Notes: a model not told the origin generated them from the sequence alone. Shown: positions 9,660-23,937, numbered from the stretch's first letter. The stretch is DNA of 64,000 bases from Simplicillium sp. C3G150-2 (GCA_022702485.1 JAJIYY010000001.1:1426001-1490000); one strand, 5' to 3'. A program made the numbers and translations.

Positions 9660-11844
9660 AACGACGACGATCTGTTTCCCCCTCCTTTCTAAAATCATCC
9701 AGCCATTATTTTTGCCATCACACATCCTTTTCCCCCTCGTCTCCATGGTCACTTACTCAAGAGAGCCGCCCACTGAGGCAGCCAAACCTGTGTCTCAGTG
9801 TTCCAGAACGGGGATTTTTTTCTCTGTCAATGTCTCAGATCTTTCCTGAAGACCTCAGCTGAACATTGGCCAAAACCCCCGCAATAGTCGGCCTTTACTG
9901 ATATCCTCTCTTTTCTCTCTCCTCAAATGGTTCCACCACTTCTAGACGCTGCCGCCCCGGCTGGAATGCTTCTCAACCCTTTTACCACTGCCCACTACCA
10001 CCCAAGGAACCGAGTTGCTGGAACAAGGCCCGACAAGACTGGGCAATCATCCCACGCTTGGGTTGTCTCTACCATCAATCAACGCCACTAGTTCCCCCTC
10101 CGAACAACCGAGGTGGCACTGACATGTTTGACTCGGAACTTTGTCTCTCATCCGCCCATTGTACGGCCGAGACGGTGTGGATTTGTCCAATTCTGCCTTT
10201 GATTCAACACTCCCAACCCAACAAATCGGGTCAATCCAAGACTCCGTGCGCAGCACCACACCAACACTACATGAAAGTCTCAGGTCTATCGAAGACACTA
10301 AGGCAGTTGAAAGGCCCTTTTAGGTCTGAATGGGTCATCTGTTTGTTATCATTGTCAAGGCTAGCACTCATCGTGGCTCTGTTTTCTCTTCTCTCACTAG
10401 CCCATAATCCGACTAGCTTGCTTGTCAAATACTCAAAGAGCGTCATCGTTCGTGCATCACTTTTTTCCTTTTTACCAGCCATCTGCAGTCGTGATGACTA
10501 CCCGCTCCTAGTTTTATCCCATCTGTGTCACCCGATCTCCTTGTTTTCCTTTTCCCACGATCGTGAGACTCTTCGTTTCATCTAGATAGACAAACATACA
10601 ACACCAGCAGCAAAGAGACTCAGACAAACCACACAAATGCACCCGTATGCACCCTAAGCGCAGTCTTCTTTTTGGTCCTCCCTTTGTTCAAAAGGTCCCC
10701 TTGTCTTGCTGTGATTCACCAAGTTGCCACACCACACCACCAGCGGTGCAAAGTCGGACCGCTAACCCTTGCCTTAGCATGGCTGTAACTAAGGGAAAGG
10801 ACACTAGGACCCAGAATGCCCGGCACAGTTGCCCAGGTTCTCGATTCTCAGTCGTACCCCACGGGACTACCCATCTCCTGGTAGCCAAGAAAAGGTACGG
10901 AGTCGTCACATCGATGACAAAAGTGGCTCGAGAGCAGCCCAGAAAGGGTAAACATGTCTCTGACAACACCACCCCTCACTTTCGCGTACTCACACCTCGC
11001 TCGCTGTTGCTCGTGAGCCACCCCCCTCCACCAGGACGACTTGAGAGTTCATGTCTTAGATCAAAACGCTGTTTTCAGAAATCATTCAAGGCCGTTTTTG
11101 GACAATTAACATATTAACGTGCAAAAATCAGTGACGCTCGTGACCGACTCGAAAGTGTTCTAGGAGAATGGTGTAGTGAATAGTCACGAGTCACTCACAA
11201 GCTGTGAAGGGAGGCTTGACTTGTTTGTAAAAAATGCTCATTGAGTAACTAACTAGCAAATTAACCTTCAAGCTCCACTGTGTTCCAGGTCCCCGACCAT
11301 GACAGTGCTGTAAAATCCTGTGTGTCAAGGTGGTATCTGTCAATCGAGGCTCATCCACCCATTTCTCGTGATAATCATATTCTCATAAATCCAAAACAAA
11401 ACTTCCATCGCAAATAAAACCAATCAAACCAACCAGTGCAAATATGGGTATGCTGAAGTAAAAAAAGCAAATAAACCGCCAGCCTTTCCTTGCCAAATCG
11501 ACCAACTGCAGGCTGTAACTCGCAGTTGACGATACAAAAGAACAGCAAGGATGGATGCATATAAATGAGAGACTGCTTTGCCACCCAGATAGAAGAAGTA
11601 CAGACAATGAAAAGAGCAACTTTTGTAAATCGAAAGTAACCACACCAAAGCAGGAAAAAAAAGAAGCCGATCCGAGCAATGCCGTCCATACTAATGTGTA
11701 CAGAGCGGATCTTGTCAACAGTAGATGACAAGAGTCCTTTTTTTTTTGTTGAGACATGGTAAGTCATAATGTCGTAGTAGTGATATTTCGTCTCGAAATC
11801 ATATGCAGTCGTTAATGATAGTCATAAAAATATTCGTTGATGTT
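9660..11844. other. Long convergent 3' region between urm1 and the AZF1-like gene
   Basis: 2.2 kb between two convergent genes, unusually long for 3' flanks. Pyrimidine-rich stretches lie at about 9905-9930 and 10490-10580. The second precedes an A/C-rich leader-like segment at 10588-10645, resembling a 5' leader, but only a seven-codon ATG frame follows it. The longest frames (156 codons at 10647-11117 plus, 130 at 11375-11767 minus) have random-looking composition. A non-coding transcript or long 3' UTRs are possible. I see no protein gene I can support. Confidence 0.45.
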
Positions 11845-13273
11845 TTAATACAAGCGGTCGGCGAATGCCATCTGACGAGCGTGCTCATCATCGTAAAGCA
11901 TAGCAGCGCTGCCATCTTGAGAGGGCTCAAACATGGCGTATCCAGAAGACTGGCTCATGTCATAAGACATGCCAGGATGAGGAGGAAGGGGCTGCTGGGG
12001 GATATGGGGCATGATAGTGTTGGCAGCAGCAGCCTGAGAGCGAGTCTTGGACTTGGGCTTTCGCTCAGCGACGGTGCGGGCCTTGCCACGTCCCTTGACG
12101 CCCTTGTTGCTGTTCTTGTAGTGCTCCTTGAAGTACTCAAAGAGGTCACGGTGCTCCTCAGGGATCTCGCCCTCTTGGAGAAGCTTGACAAAGAGAGTAG
12201 TGAGGTTCTTCAAAGTCTCCTTGTGGAAGTTATTCTGATGTGTCTTCATATTGCCAAGCTGTGAGAAGGTCTTGCCGCAGTCATCAAGTCTGCAGACATA
12301 AGGCTTCAGGCCCTTGTGGGTCTCCTCATGAGAGCGAACATTGCCGCGCTGGGCAAAGAGCTTACCGCACAGGCGGCAAGCGAATGGCTTCTCCCCAGTG
12401 TGCCGGCGCATGTGAGTCTTCAAGTTTCCGCGCTGAGAAAACGTAAGACCACAGTTGGGCTTTGAGCAAACCTATCGCGATTGCTGTTAGTAACCCGTAC
12501 ACATAGTTGTTTGGTGGTGTAATACGAACGTAGGGCTTGGCTCCGTTGTGTGTACGGCGGTGGATGTCCAGGTGAGTCTTCTGCACGAAGCTCTTGTTGC
12601 AGTTGGGACCATCACAAACCCACTTCTTCTTGGGCTTGTTGTCGGTAGATACAGTGGCCGATGTATGGCAAGAGCTGGCTGGGCTGGAAGGACTGGCAGA
12701 GCCATCGGCTTGGGGAGTGGCCACTGGGGTAGGGCCCTGAGCAACCTCCGCATTCTCTTCGTCCTTCTTCTGAATAGCCTTCATGAGTTCGTCGACATCT
12801 GTCTCAAAGTTGACTCTGTGGGCAGGGTCAATGGTCTCGTTGAACGTGATCGTCTTGGCGTTGGCGTTTGGGTTGGTGGAAGTCGAGGCGACAGAGGCGA
12901 CAGACTGGCGTCTGGTGGAAGGCGACGAATGCGAGAGGTCGTGAATGTGCTTGGAATCGCGGCGGAACATGGCGACGCGGTTGTGGTCACTCTGGGGCAG
13001 AGGACGTTCCTGGTATTCGGTCCTGAATGGAGAGCCAACGGGCGTAGTTGGAGGAGGGCTTTGATATGGGACGTAGGCGAATGCATTGTGTTGCTGGTAG
13101 TGAGGAGCAGGCATGGCTTGCATGGGAGCAGCAGTGTAGGCAGGTCCTACCACATACTGGGGAGCTGGAGCCATCTGTCGTTGCTGAACCTGAGGAGGTG
13201 GTGGTGGTTGCGCGTTCCTGGAGTCGTATGGCATAAAGGCAGGAGCGTCCATCATGTTGAAGTCGTTTGCCAT
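11845..13273 (-). CDS. AZF1-like C2H2 zinc-finger transcription factor
   Basis: Two exons, 13273-12530 and 12471-11845, join to 456 residues. The N-terminal half is Pro/Gln/Ala-rich and disordered. Four tandem C2H2 fingers span about residues 219-330: WVCDGPNCNKSF...HRRTH, YVCSKPNCGLTF...HMRRH, FACRLCGKLF...HEETH and YVCRLDDCGKTF...HQNNFH, joined by TGEKP-like linkers. A conserved segment, LLQEGEIPEEHRDLFEYF, and a basic stretch follow. This arrangement is that of fungal Azf1-type regulators (glucose or developmental control in yeast); the target genes here are unknown. The intron (58 nt) splits finger 1 from finger 2 and uses an unusual donor, GTTCGT. A GTAAGT at 13385 with AGs near 13306 and 13274 suggests an intron in the 5' leader. 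Upstream lies an exceptionally long gene-free region. Confidence 0.85.
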
Positions 13274-14150
13274 CTGTTGTGGCCAGCGTCCCCAGTTGGG
13301 GTGAGCTGGTTGTTGAGCAGTGAGAGCCAGTTTGACGGTTGTGCAGTGAAGTTAATCTTGCCAGTAAATAGCAAGACCAACTTACACGGAGGAGTGAAGG
13401 TGGATTGATAGAAGAACAAGGTAGAGAGTAAATGGAGAAGAAGAAGAAAGTAGTGAAGAGTAAACAGAAGCAATGAGGAGAAGAATTATGTCGTGCTTCC
13501 GAATATGAGACCGTTACGCAAGGAAGCGATGGTGATGAAGAGAAAGGGAAGACTATATATGTGTGAAAAGGAAACAAGACACGGACGAGTGAGGGTGGAC
13601 GAGGGGGGTTATGTATTCGGCGATGGAGTATAGGCAAAGACAGTCGAGTTCATTGATGAGATATCAAAAACTAAGAACAACGGAAAGAAAGTGGTGTATG
13701 GTTTTGTGGACCAGAGTCCGGGATAGCGGGACAGATCTTGGCTTGAGAGCTGGCCTGCATTAGACAACCGGGCTGTAAAGTCTCGCCCAAGGTCACTAAG
13801 GTAGGGTAGATGTGCAATGCGTATGCATGCGAGGGCCCCTCCCCTCCACGGCGTAGCCAGCCAGGTGTATCCGAACACACGGATGGGACCAATACTACCA
13901 GCTTTCCCGATGAACTGAGCTGAGGGAACGAACAATCCCAAAGGATGGGTGGGATGGGGTGTAGGGGGAGTAGGGGGGGTAGGGTTCGAAGAGGAGGAGG
14001 GGTGTCTTGGGAGTTGCCTCCACGGCTCGACGAAGAGGGTGAGGGGCATGCTGGGCACGGGCAAGGTACGAGGTTTTGACAGAAGCAAAACAATGCTGTT
14101 TTAGCAAGTGGTGTGGGTTTTGAGGCTTAACACGGTCGATTGTTATCCTG
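13274..14150 (-). promoter_or_regulatory. Leader and proximal promoter of the AZF1-like gene
   Basis: On the minus strand, 13640-13400 is strongly pyrimidine-rich (TTCTTCTTC-type), typical of a fungal promoter or 5' leader. A probable leader intron begins with GTAAGT at 13385. A further C/T-rich block is at about 14040-13930. Minus-strand frames of 140-159 codons here consist of Pro/Ser/Thr/Leu from this skewed composition and are not credible genes. Confidence 0.45.
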
Positions 14151-17100
14151 TCTGTTGTCTGTTAGGGGATTTCCGTGGTACCCTCCTTCAAGTTGCGATG
14201 ATGGATATCATGTTTACACACAGCCAGAACATGGGATGCGAAGAGGCCAGAGGAGTGGTGCATGTATACGTGATGTGAATAACTGAGAGGACAGGAGAGA
14301 CAATTGGCAGACGGTGGCGTCCAGTCAACAATGGGCTGGCTGCCTTGGGTTGTGTTGGTTGAAGCTGATAGTGCCCCCGGAGAGCGCTGTGGCCGAGGTC
14401 CAGATGAACCGGACAGTGCCTTTGACTCGGACAATAGGCGCAAGATAGCTGGCCACGACGCATTACAGGGAGGGCCCTGGGTGGGTGGTGGTGCGCCAGG
14501 CTCCCCAGAGGCGGCAGCAAGAGACATCGGACTGCGACATGTCATCTGCGGTTCATAATCGCGCGACTGAGCGCAGGCCCCGAAAAATGTCTTGACGGCC
14601 ACACAAGCCTCACCAAAGTGGCTGATTTTGTGCTAGAATTATCCAAGTGGGTTAAGACATTTGGAAGGCCCAGCTTGCACTGGGGCAGCTGGACCCTACA
14701 GGGACGAGTCAAGCTCCCAAAACAGGCTGCGGTTGCGGATGGACGGTCGAGAAGTCGTTTTATCTCCTCGTTTGTTCCCTTGTTAAATGTGGACGGAACA
14801 ATTTAGCGTACATGGTAGTTAGTGGCAAGTGGCATAAGAATAGAATTGTCCGTCGCCCGGGCTAGTGGGTTTTCGCTGCCGTTGAGGCTCCCACAATTAG
14901 CCACTGTTGAAGGGGCACAGGCACAGCCTGAAGAGACAAAGTGTAGGTAGGACGCGGGACGTTTCTTCCAGACTCGCGATAGCTAAGCTTCCTTGAGTTA
15001 ACAATGTTTTTCTTTGAGCTGCATTGTCGTCCTCTGATGCTCCAGATCCAGTAGATGGATGCCCAATCGCCGAGAACTGATGCTATAGTTCCCAACGAAC
15101 TTTAGTATCAAACCATGTTACCCTAGGTGTACATTCCCTGCCGTTCTGGAGGGCAAGAGGGAGGGGCTCTCTCTCTCTTACTCACAGTTCAACTGAGCCA
15201 AGGTGGTGGCTTGACTCCATTTCGCAGTGGACAGGCTTCGCTCAGTAAAGTTGATAGTGCCCCAGAGACGAGGGTGCTTTGGTTGGAGACGTAGAGGGGA
15301 CGGTGAGAAAGGTAGGCTGCAGAGCCACAGATGGATTCAGCGAGTGAGCGAGTGGGCGGGAGACTGGAAAAAACAGACAGAAACTAATTGCAGCTCAAAG
15401 GTGGAGACGCGCAGGACTTGGCCCGGGGTGGGGAAAGTGGGTGCTGATCTAAAAAGGTCCATCGATCAGGGGCGTGCGCGTCATAAAGGACAGAATTTAG
15501 CAGTTACAGGGGTGTCTGGCCACAGGGAACAAATTACTCCGTACGGAAGCCAATGCTGCGGTACGCCCCAGCGAGCGACAGCTGCGGTTCAGATTGGTCC
15601 AATATGGCCCGACTTGAGCGTTGCACGTACCTCACCTTAATCCTTCCCGTTGACCGGGACGTGCTGCGCGTAGTGGGAAAAGCTGCTGGTGGGCGTCCAT
15701 CATTCTGGTTGCTTCTCGTCTTGTAACTTATCCAGCTCGTCTCACAAACACGGAAAGCACCAGTGACCGAGCGGGAGAGATAACTGATCACTTTTGTCAA
15801 GATGGGCAACTGCGAGTCCCCGTAGAACTTGCCTCGTTTCGGGCAAAAACCAGAACAGCAATAATTACATTTTGGCCGTTTACTATTCACTTTTTTTACC
15901 TTTACCTTGTACTGATAATGCAATGCCAATGCGCAAATTCAAATTCGGGCTGTGTAAATGTAAATCAGTCGCAGCCATGCCCAATTCTCCCTCCGAAAAA
16001 AACCGTTGCTCGCCTCTCCCAGTCCCAGAACCCCCGAAATGAGCAAATCTAACGTCTACCGTCCATGTGAAATGAATCATTCAACATGTCTCGACTCCGG
16101 GGAATTCATCCACGGTTGTCAAATGACTTGCACCACTGCCGCAGTGTACTTCAGCCGCCCAAGCCACTTGCATCTCTGGATTTCGTTCTTGCCCGCGTCA
16201 CCATCTCATGACAGGAAGATCCCGACACCACACCACCCATCTCCATGATCGGCCGTACTGGTCGCAGGTCCAGACGGGAAGATAGCCTGCTACACCACTG
16301 TTTTTTGTCACATTTCTGTTTCCTCCCGTCGCCCTCGCACTGACCAACACGTATCGTACAGCCCTTGCCTTATCGGGTTGCCTGCTTGCAGCCATCTTGC
16401 CTACTAGTCTACGTATGTATGTACGCTCAAGCATGTCTGTGGGTGCAGCGCACATCGATTTGATGGATCCATTGTTTCTCGTCCCAGAAAACACACCCCT
16501 TCCAGTGGTCGGTCATTATTTTCCGTTCTGGGGGCTTTTTTTTTTGTTTCTAGGCTTCATTCAATAATATGCACCCTGAAAATTTCTTCCTCGCCGCTTC
16601 CGTTGGTAGTTCAAGTGTCCCCTCAATGCATGCGGCGTCTTTTCCGTTGGCCTGTCAAAGCGCAACAGCGGCTCTGTAACTCGGCCTGTACACCCTCGGA
16701 CAAGTGCGAAGAAAAATACGATTGGCTCAACGTCCTTGTGCAACATGAAGACTTTCCGAAAAACTCAATATTTTGTGTATTGGAGATGGTCTGCGTGGTC
16801 TGTTCTCATGATCACCGGCTCAATCGTTGTGAATGCGATTAGCCCAGACTTACCTTGAACAGCGCTCTATCCGCGGCAGGCTTTTCTAAGCCAGTAAAAA
16901 ATTAAACACCTGAATGAACAGCATAAATAAACACCAGATTGGGACCTTGGTTCCCAGCTGTGTCATTAGGCCAACTTCCAAATGCAGTATAGCTTTCTTT
17001 TCTCACCTGGCCGGGGAGATTTGCCCACTTGCAGGATCCTCCAAGGGCGGCGCCTATCGGGCCATGGGTTTTAACGCTCGTTTGCCGCGCCACAGCTGGA

Positions 17101-19722
17101 CTCGACTGCGCGATTTGGCCAATCCGGCACCTCTGTTGACAGTCTTACGCCTGGGCAGGATGTGCCGGCTTTGGTCACGAATGCTCTACAGACGCTGTAA
17201 AGCCGGGCACTCCCATATTGGCTGTGCTTCTTCCCGTTTGTTGATGGGCGTCTTGTCATGAGATTCTCTCCAGACCGTCCCAGTCTAGTCAACACTTCGA
17301 CGGTGGTTCGCGGCCGGGTACTGTTTAGCAGCCTGGTCGACGTTCGTCAAACCACCAGGCCCAATTCAGTTTAGAAGGCCTATGCGAATCTCCCGTGTCA
17401 TATTCTGCTCACTTATGACAAAAATCTCACCAAAGGGAAAATGCTAGAAAGCCAGGTGGGTTTTTGGCTACGCCAGCAGGGTTCCATGGCGCCCCAGAGC
17501 GGAGGGTCCTGCAGCCTGTGGCCGGCCCCAGCAAAACCCAACACATACTCCCAACTGCTGGAAGATGACCAAATGCCAGCCACAGTTAACTCATATGCAC
17601 CTGTAGGTAGGTACGTAGCATTGATTTGCTCGGCGTAATCCACTGTCCCAGCTTCCTGGGATGGATCGATGTGGCCAGATGCTAAACATTAGAATGTGAT
17701 GTATCCCAAGTTCCTTTGATCCCACTCATTCCTAAACCGATAAAGCCAAGGAACATCAGGAAACTAAAGTTGCCTAAACTAGTGGCCTCGGGGACCTCGC
17801 TTAAGAGCTGTACATAGGCAGAGAGGCTCGTGAACAAGACCCTTTAGCCAGCTGCTCTGCCCAAGTTCAATTTAGGAAAGCTCAGTGTATCTCAAATCCA
17901 CTTTTTACAGGCCAAAAAAAAAAATACAGACAATCAGGGAGGAGCCAAAGTGTGCCTCCAGCAGCTGCTACAGTACAACCTTTGTCCCTGTCGCATCGGC
18001 CCGGAATGCGATCTCCGCCCTGACTGCTTTCGCAATGGTCTTGGACCAGTTTAGGTAGCCTATTTGTCTATCCTGGTACGGGAATCCACCACGTAATATG
18101 GGACCAAGACTGTACCAATTCTCACAATCAAGAACTTCTGGACTCCTGAGGAACGCTGGGGCAGGCTTCATCGTTTCATTCATACAACGTTGCTTAGCCT
18201 GTGCAGCTTACATGCGCTACTGCTGGCGGAAACGGAAGCACTAGGGACGTAAACCGAGAAAATACCACAGCCTGCAGCTCCTCTGTTACTTTTGGTTTTG
18301 TAAAAGATCACTGGCTGCATGAGAAGTGGCGCGCTACCATAGGGCCGTCTTCTTTCCTCATCCCGAGTCAACTCGCTGCACGTAATGATGTTCCTTCAGC
18401 TGGGTTGTCCGCTATTTTTGTTCCAGAGATAAAGCACAATGTCCCCTTTGTGAGTGACAGAATGGGCTTGTTCTCCATTGAATAGAGCAATCGAGAGAAT
18501 GGACGATCTTTGAGAGCACTAGTTGAAACGAACCGCTGACCGAATTTCATCGGGGAGCACCTCGATTCCCGGAGGCAACGGCAAGGGCCTTGCTCAGAGG
18601 TCGCGACCCCATTTCCAGCGAAGAGAAGAGCCTGGTTCATGGGCTCAGTGTACCTATAGCTTCTGCTAACTGTGGTGCAATTGGCACTGTTCTGCACTAG
18701 GCAATGGGCCGAGCCTTGACCACAGTCTAATTCCTTTAGGCCCTGAACAACTCAGGTGTGGGATCCCTCTGTGTACCGCACCGCACTGCGCAACTCTGCA
18801 CAACATCATAGTGATGTCAAGCTGCGACAAATATCCAAATGCAGCCGCTGAACAACAATGAATCACAGTTACATCGACCATTGCCAGATGCACTTTAGAG
18901 ATTTGCTAGCCTTTCCTCTTTCGATCTGTAGGTGCGGTCTCTCCCTCTCACATGCTGGCTTCTTGCGCTGTCAGCTTTCACAAGACATGATTGGCTAACA
19001 AGCCACACAATCCCACCCGGGAAATGTGATATGTCGCCTACAGGGGTTCTTCCCTCCCGCTCCAGGTGTTGCATTGCCTCCACCACATCAGCTAACAAGA
19101 GAAAAGTATGTGCAGTAGTGAGTAAGTCGAGAGTGGGAAAATGGGCGAGGGCAAGCGCTGCCCAGCGACCATCTCGCTGCACGAGTAGCATATGCAGTGG
19201 TTGCTGTACTCCCAATTTGCAGGGCTCCAAAGTGTTGGGATTCCAAATAGCTACCTGCTTGCCTGTTTACCGAATGGGCGCAATCTTGCTGTAGGAGAGC
19301 CCTGAGATTTGGTGGCGTCTTGCTTTCACCAAATGACGGCTGGTGAATCATCTCGAGCTGGCGCGTGCATCAGACATAATTAAACAGATTTGCAGGCTAT
19401 CTTGTGAAACAATTCGCATCAAACGATTGGCAGCTGCAACGCGACAAAGGTATTGTACTTGGGACACAAATAAAGATAGCCGAGTGGCGGAGGTAATGGC
19501 GTATTGGTCGCTGCGACTTTGACGGTGCGACAAGATATCTAGCGAGAGTGAGACGACAGACGAGGGGAAATGGATGAGGCTGAACCTCCTGTTGAGATTG
19601 ACCGTATTGACACATCGACTTTTTTGGAAAGAGAAATCATCAGTCTCTCTTAAATGCAAGTTATTAGTTATTGCCAGTCTAATGAATGTCACGGTAGTTC
19701 GCTGATCGATGCACGACTGGGA

Positions 19723-19740
19723 GGGGGGGGGGGGGGGGGG
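19723..19740 (+). repeat. Poly(G) tract, 18 nt
   Basis: Eighteen consecutive G residues on the plus strand, preceded by GGGA. A homopolymer of this length could form a G-quadruplex and is prone to length error in sequencing. Confidence 0.95.
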
Positions 19741-22700
19741 TGGGAAGTGAAGAAGCCAAAACCGAATCCCTGGGACCATCGACCAAATTCGGCGCAGGCG
19801 ATTCTAAAAACAACAAGGACAAGGGACGAAGGAAGCTTTTGCAGTTGCACAGCAGCAACACCCACCACGGCACACACCCACCACACCACACCACATCCGC
19901 CCACTGTCTCTTGGAAAAACCGGGCTCGCAGCACCAGTTCGCCGTCAGGTGATTAATGTGGCTGCGTCTCTCTTCCCAGAGGCGAAATTTCTCGCTGGGA
20001 GGGTCAGGGTGTGATGCTAGTCCCGCGGAGGTGTGGTATGGCATCCGGTTGGTGGTATCCGATTGTAGCTGCGGCATCATAAGCACAGGCAATTGGCAAA
20101 ACACGCTGGTCGACAGGGGTTGCTCCTGTGGTGGTTGTGGTGGTTGTGAGAGTTGTCGTGCCAAGGCGAGTCATCCCTTTGCGTCTACTCTCGCCTAATG
20201 TCTCCAGTCAATTGCCAGCGAGGTCTGGCCTATTACTTAAAAATCAGAAATTGTCTCATGTCAACACGTCGATCATCGATATCATTGACTTGCTTTGCGC
20301 ACCTTGTAAACGGCGCTGTTTGGCTTTTCCTTGTTACTTGTGAACCACTGAGCCCGTTTGGTTGCCTCAAACAAAGCTCAGAACGCAGTGTTTTGTTGGG
20401 GAGGAAAAAAAAAGGTCTCTGTGACTACGAATATCAGTTCATAAAAGCTTGATAATGTCGCCAACCGCGGTTGCTGTGAATATGCTCTTGCGGTTAAGAT
20501 GGGAGATCAGTATTGACCTAGTGGCCGCGACTTAGCATAGTAATGACACTCATCGAAAAGTAGGATCTTCTGATGTTAGTTTCCTGGTGCAATGTCGGTC
20601 ATGGCGCACTATTAAGAGGCTTGACAGCAGAAACAGTGACGCTGTGCAGGGATCCGGGATGATGGTCAGTGGCAGAAGGGACTCCAGTCAATTGGCCCAG
20701 CAGTGCGGAGTTTCCTCCACAAGACTCATGCGCTGCTCTCCCGCACACATCAACTCGATGCCAAAATGGCAGATGCCGTCGCACCTTAGTAACAAGTGCG
20801 CCTCTCTGCAAGCCCAAATACCAGGTTTCCGGGATACTGGACCAGAGACGCATGACGTGTACCCCCTTGGGTCTCCATGCGCTGCAAGACCATTCCCCTT
20901 CAGATAGCTGGTAGACAATTCGATTTGCCAATGCCTGTCAAGCCCATAAAAATTTAATCTATCGGATCCGACCAAACAGATGGGAACTTTCCAGTGAGAC
21001 AACATGGCATGACGCCATTTCTGAAATGGGTGGCTTCCTGGCGCACCACCCTGTCGATTAACCCCAGGTTGATCTACCACCAGCCCCGGCAGCAGCCCGA
21101 CAAATGACGGATATGAGAGGCAACATCAATTGGGCTGGTTACAGAATTTGCCGTAGCCCGGAGACGTTGAGCTATTGGCTGGCTTATCGTGGGCGGTGAT
21201 TAAACATCTCTGGCAGCCACCAACGAAACAGTCTGGCTGCCACTGCAAAGCCTGTTCTCTCACAGGTCATATCTCACCACGCACGACTGGTTGAAAATTA
21301 GCATGTGCTTCACTTGGGTTTACCGGGAACAATTCGGCTTTAACCAGCTCAGCATCTGGAAGCAGCTCACCATGTCTACTCCCTTCAGAGTGGACCACCG
21401 AGCTGCGCCGCAGACCCGTGGTGCAAAGAGTCCAGGCACACACCAAGTCCACATTTACCAGCAGAATAAAAAGAAAATATTTGCCTCCAGATGGTCAAAG
21501 AAACGCATAAAAAGAAAGCTCTACTCCAGAATACCAGGCACATATCTGCAGGGCCGTACCAGTCTTGCGGGGTGGCGTGTGCATAGCTGAGCCAGTGCGG
21601 CTGCCCAAACAGGTGAAGTTTTCTTCTCGCGGACGAATTACTATGGCATCGTGCGAAGTGTTGTCTCACGGAGAATTGTGTCCGTCAAATATGGTATTTT
21701 ATGAAACCAGCTATGTGGTGGTAACTGTCATCTTCGGTAGGTTACATCGATAGCCATGGTTGGGTGTCTTGCTCAAAGCCGCTCTTAGTGCGCAGTCGAC
21801 CGAGATGCCCGTCTCTAGGGTCCTCTCGACCCGCGAGAGGCGGGCTACGATTCAAAAGTAACCATACATGAAAGGCTTTCTCCAATGGCTTTTGAGAGTC
21901 GAAGGTTAGGATAGCACAAGAGGGGCGGTATGACGATGATATCGCAATCACTTGATACCTCATGTCTTGTCGATCAGGGACTTGGACCCTAAGGGTCGTA
22001 AGTGTTTCCTGGAAACCCCAACTCGCAGGGCAAATCAGAAACAGAGCGTTAGCATGAACTATGCCTCGATGATGCACTGATTTTCCGATTCACATAGCAA
22101 TCGAGTTTGGTCGGCGCGAGTAGTTCCAGCGCTGAGAGGGCAACTTTGCGAGAGCTGGGCTAACCGGATATCCTTAGCGTCACTGCTTGCGCACTCAAAA
22201 ATTTCCAGATGTGGCGGAAAACCTACAACAGCATCCTTGATTAATTCCGAAATAGTAAGCCAAATCGAGTCTATATGGGGACGGCTTATCAGCCGCTGCA
22301 CCGGCACTGCAAGGGTCAGATTCCAAGAGCCAGCTGTTGGTTTCATTCAGCGTCCACGAGCCATACATCTTGAACATGTTTCGTTGTAATGCCAGATGTA
22401 ATATTGTGTAAAAACGGTCATTCTGTTTTATCTTTTTAGGTCATTGAGGTATAGGGGACCATTCATCGGCCGGAGCTTGTTTCCGCACACATCTTGGGGA
22501 CTTGATGAGTAGTGTGCCGTCCTGCTTCCAAGATCCAGTATATGGCTTCGCCCGTAATTGGCAGCATCAATGGCCCTCGACCTCACCCGAATGTGGTCAT
22601 TCGTGGACCTATTCGACGATGACCAAACATGGCAATCACGGCGAACTCCTCTTATCTGTTGTTACATCGGTTAGCTGGTGGATAAACCGGTCTTCAAATG

Positions 22701-23937
22701 GTAATGACATACAGTTGTAAGTGCCTTGCTAGTGAGTCAACCTTGCAAGTAATTAGTCTGGTGACTGGTTTTGTTAGGTGATCGAATCTCTAGTCACTTC
22801 GCCAAAACCAGAAGCCTGTGTTAATTGCAACAGAATTGACGATGGCTGGCCGCGACTCTCCACCAACTAGATATATTTTCGTCCAAAACATCGCATCCAC
22901 AGCGGGTAGGGTTTGCGCGCTAATGTACGGACTACGCTTTCGCCATCTGCAATCTGACTTTCCTGAGGCGAGGGATGGAATATGCCGGCCCCTAGTCAAC
23001 CTGCAAAACATAGCAAAAGCCGGGTTGGCAACTTATAGACTCACTAACCACAATGTGGCCCGTGGCCTGTGTAACGGCATTAATGAGATCTCTGGTTGCT
23101 TGCGAGGAAGATTCTCTCGCTCCCTTGTCCATTGGCAGTGGGTTCGACGTCTGTTAGCACCTCGCCATTGTTACTCACCTTGGTTAACTTTGCCTGCACG
23201 AGCCTCGGAGTGGACAAGGTAACCACAACCCACAATGGGAGCTTGTTTAGCCGCTGGAGCTTGGGTTCGATCCGGGCCGGTGTCCTAACAACTGATCAAG
23301 AGGGCCTTGCCGAAGCTTCTCCGGAGAGCGAATTTCTGGTCACCAGCCCCTTCAACTTCTCTGTCAAGCAGCGTAGCCGATGTGTAGGCTTCGCGAATAA
23401 GCGAACGTCATTGTTAAAAAATGGACTTTCTTATGACTTGGCAGCGAACTAGCTGCTTAGGCATTGCAACCTCACATCTCTCATGCGCAACAGCGGGCAT
23501 CATTGCCTCTAGTTTCCCAGCTAATAATTCGAAGGAGGGTTATCCGAAGCGATTGTATTATTACTGCCGCGATGGCGGGTGTTTGTGTAGTAAACAACCA
23601 GGGTATTTTCAAATTCAACTTGCTGAAAGAAGCGCTCCGTTTCTGGTCATCAAAGTCACCGTAATGACGATGTACCCGTTCTACTGATTAGAAAATAGCT
23701 ATCCAGCAAAGCGGCGCGGAAACTTTTGGTAAAGGCAGGCCAATTAAGGTGCTATCATTTCTCATTTTGTCACAGTTTAGAATGGCGCAAGGTCCCGAAA
23801 ACTAGACGTCTTGCTAGTGGTTCATCTGCAAACAATACCACCGCTTGTGGCTTGTTCTCTCCCGCTAGGCCAGGCAAGTAAGATCCATGAACCTAGCAAG
23901 TCAATTTGAATGACTGTGGCCTTGAGACCGGCTTCTC

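Noticed and set aside
10647..11117. 156-codon plus-strand frame after a leader-like sequence
   Set aside because: It has an ATG, but the product is Ser/Pro/Arg/Thr-rich without any pattern, and it lies in the convergent 3' region. Kept as intergenic.
15227..15929. Open frames of 137 and 131 codons, both strands
   Set aside because: Overlapping frames on opposite strands without conserved features; likely chance.
21742..22377. Three minus-strand frames of 60-111 codons, considered as exons of one gene
   Set aside because: I could not join them into a recognisable protein, and no conserved motif was found.
23262..23280. GGTTCGATCC, resembling a tRNA B box
   Set aside because: The flanking bases do not form a T-arm stem, and no A box or acceptor stem is found at the right distance.
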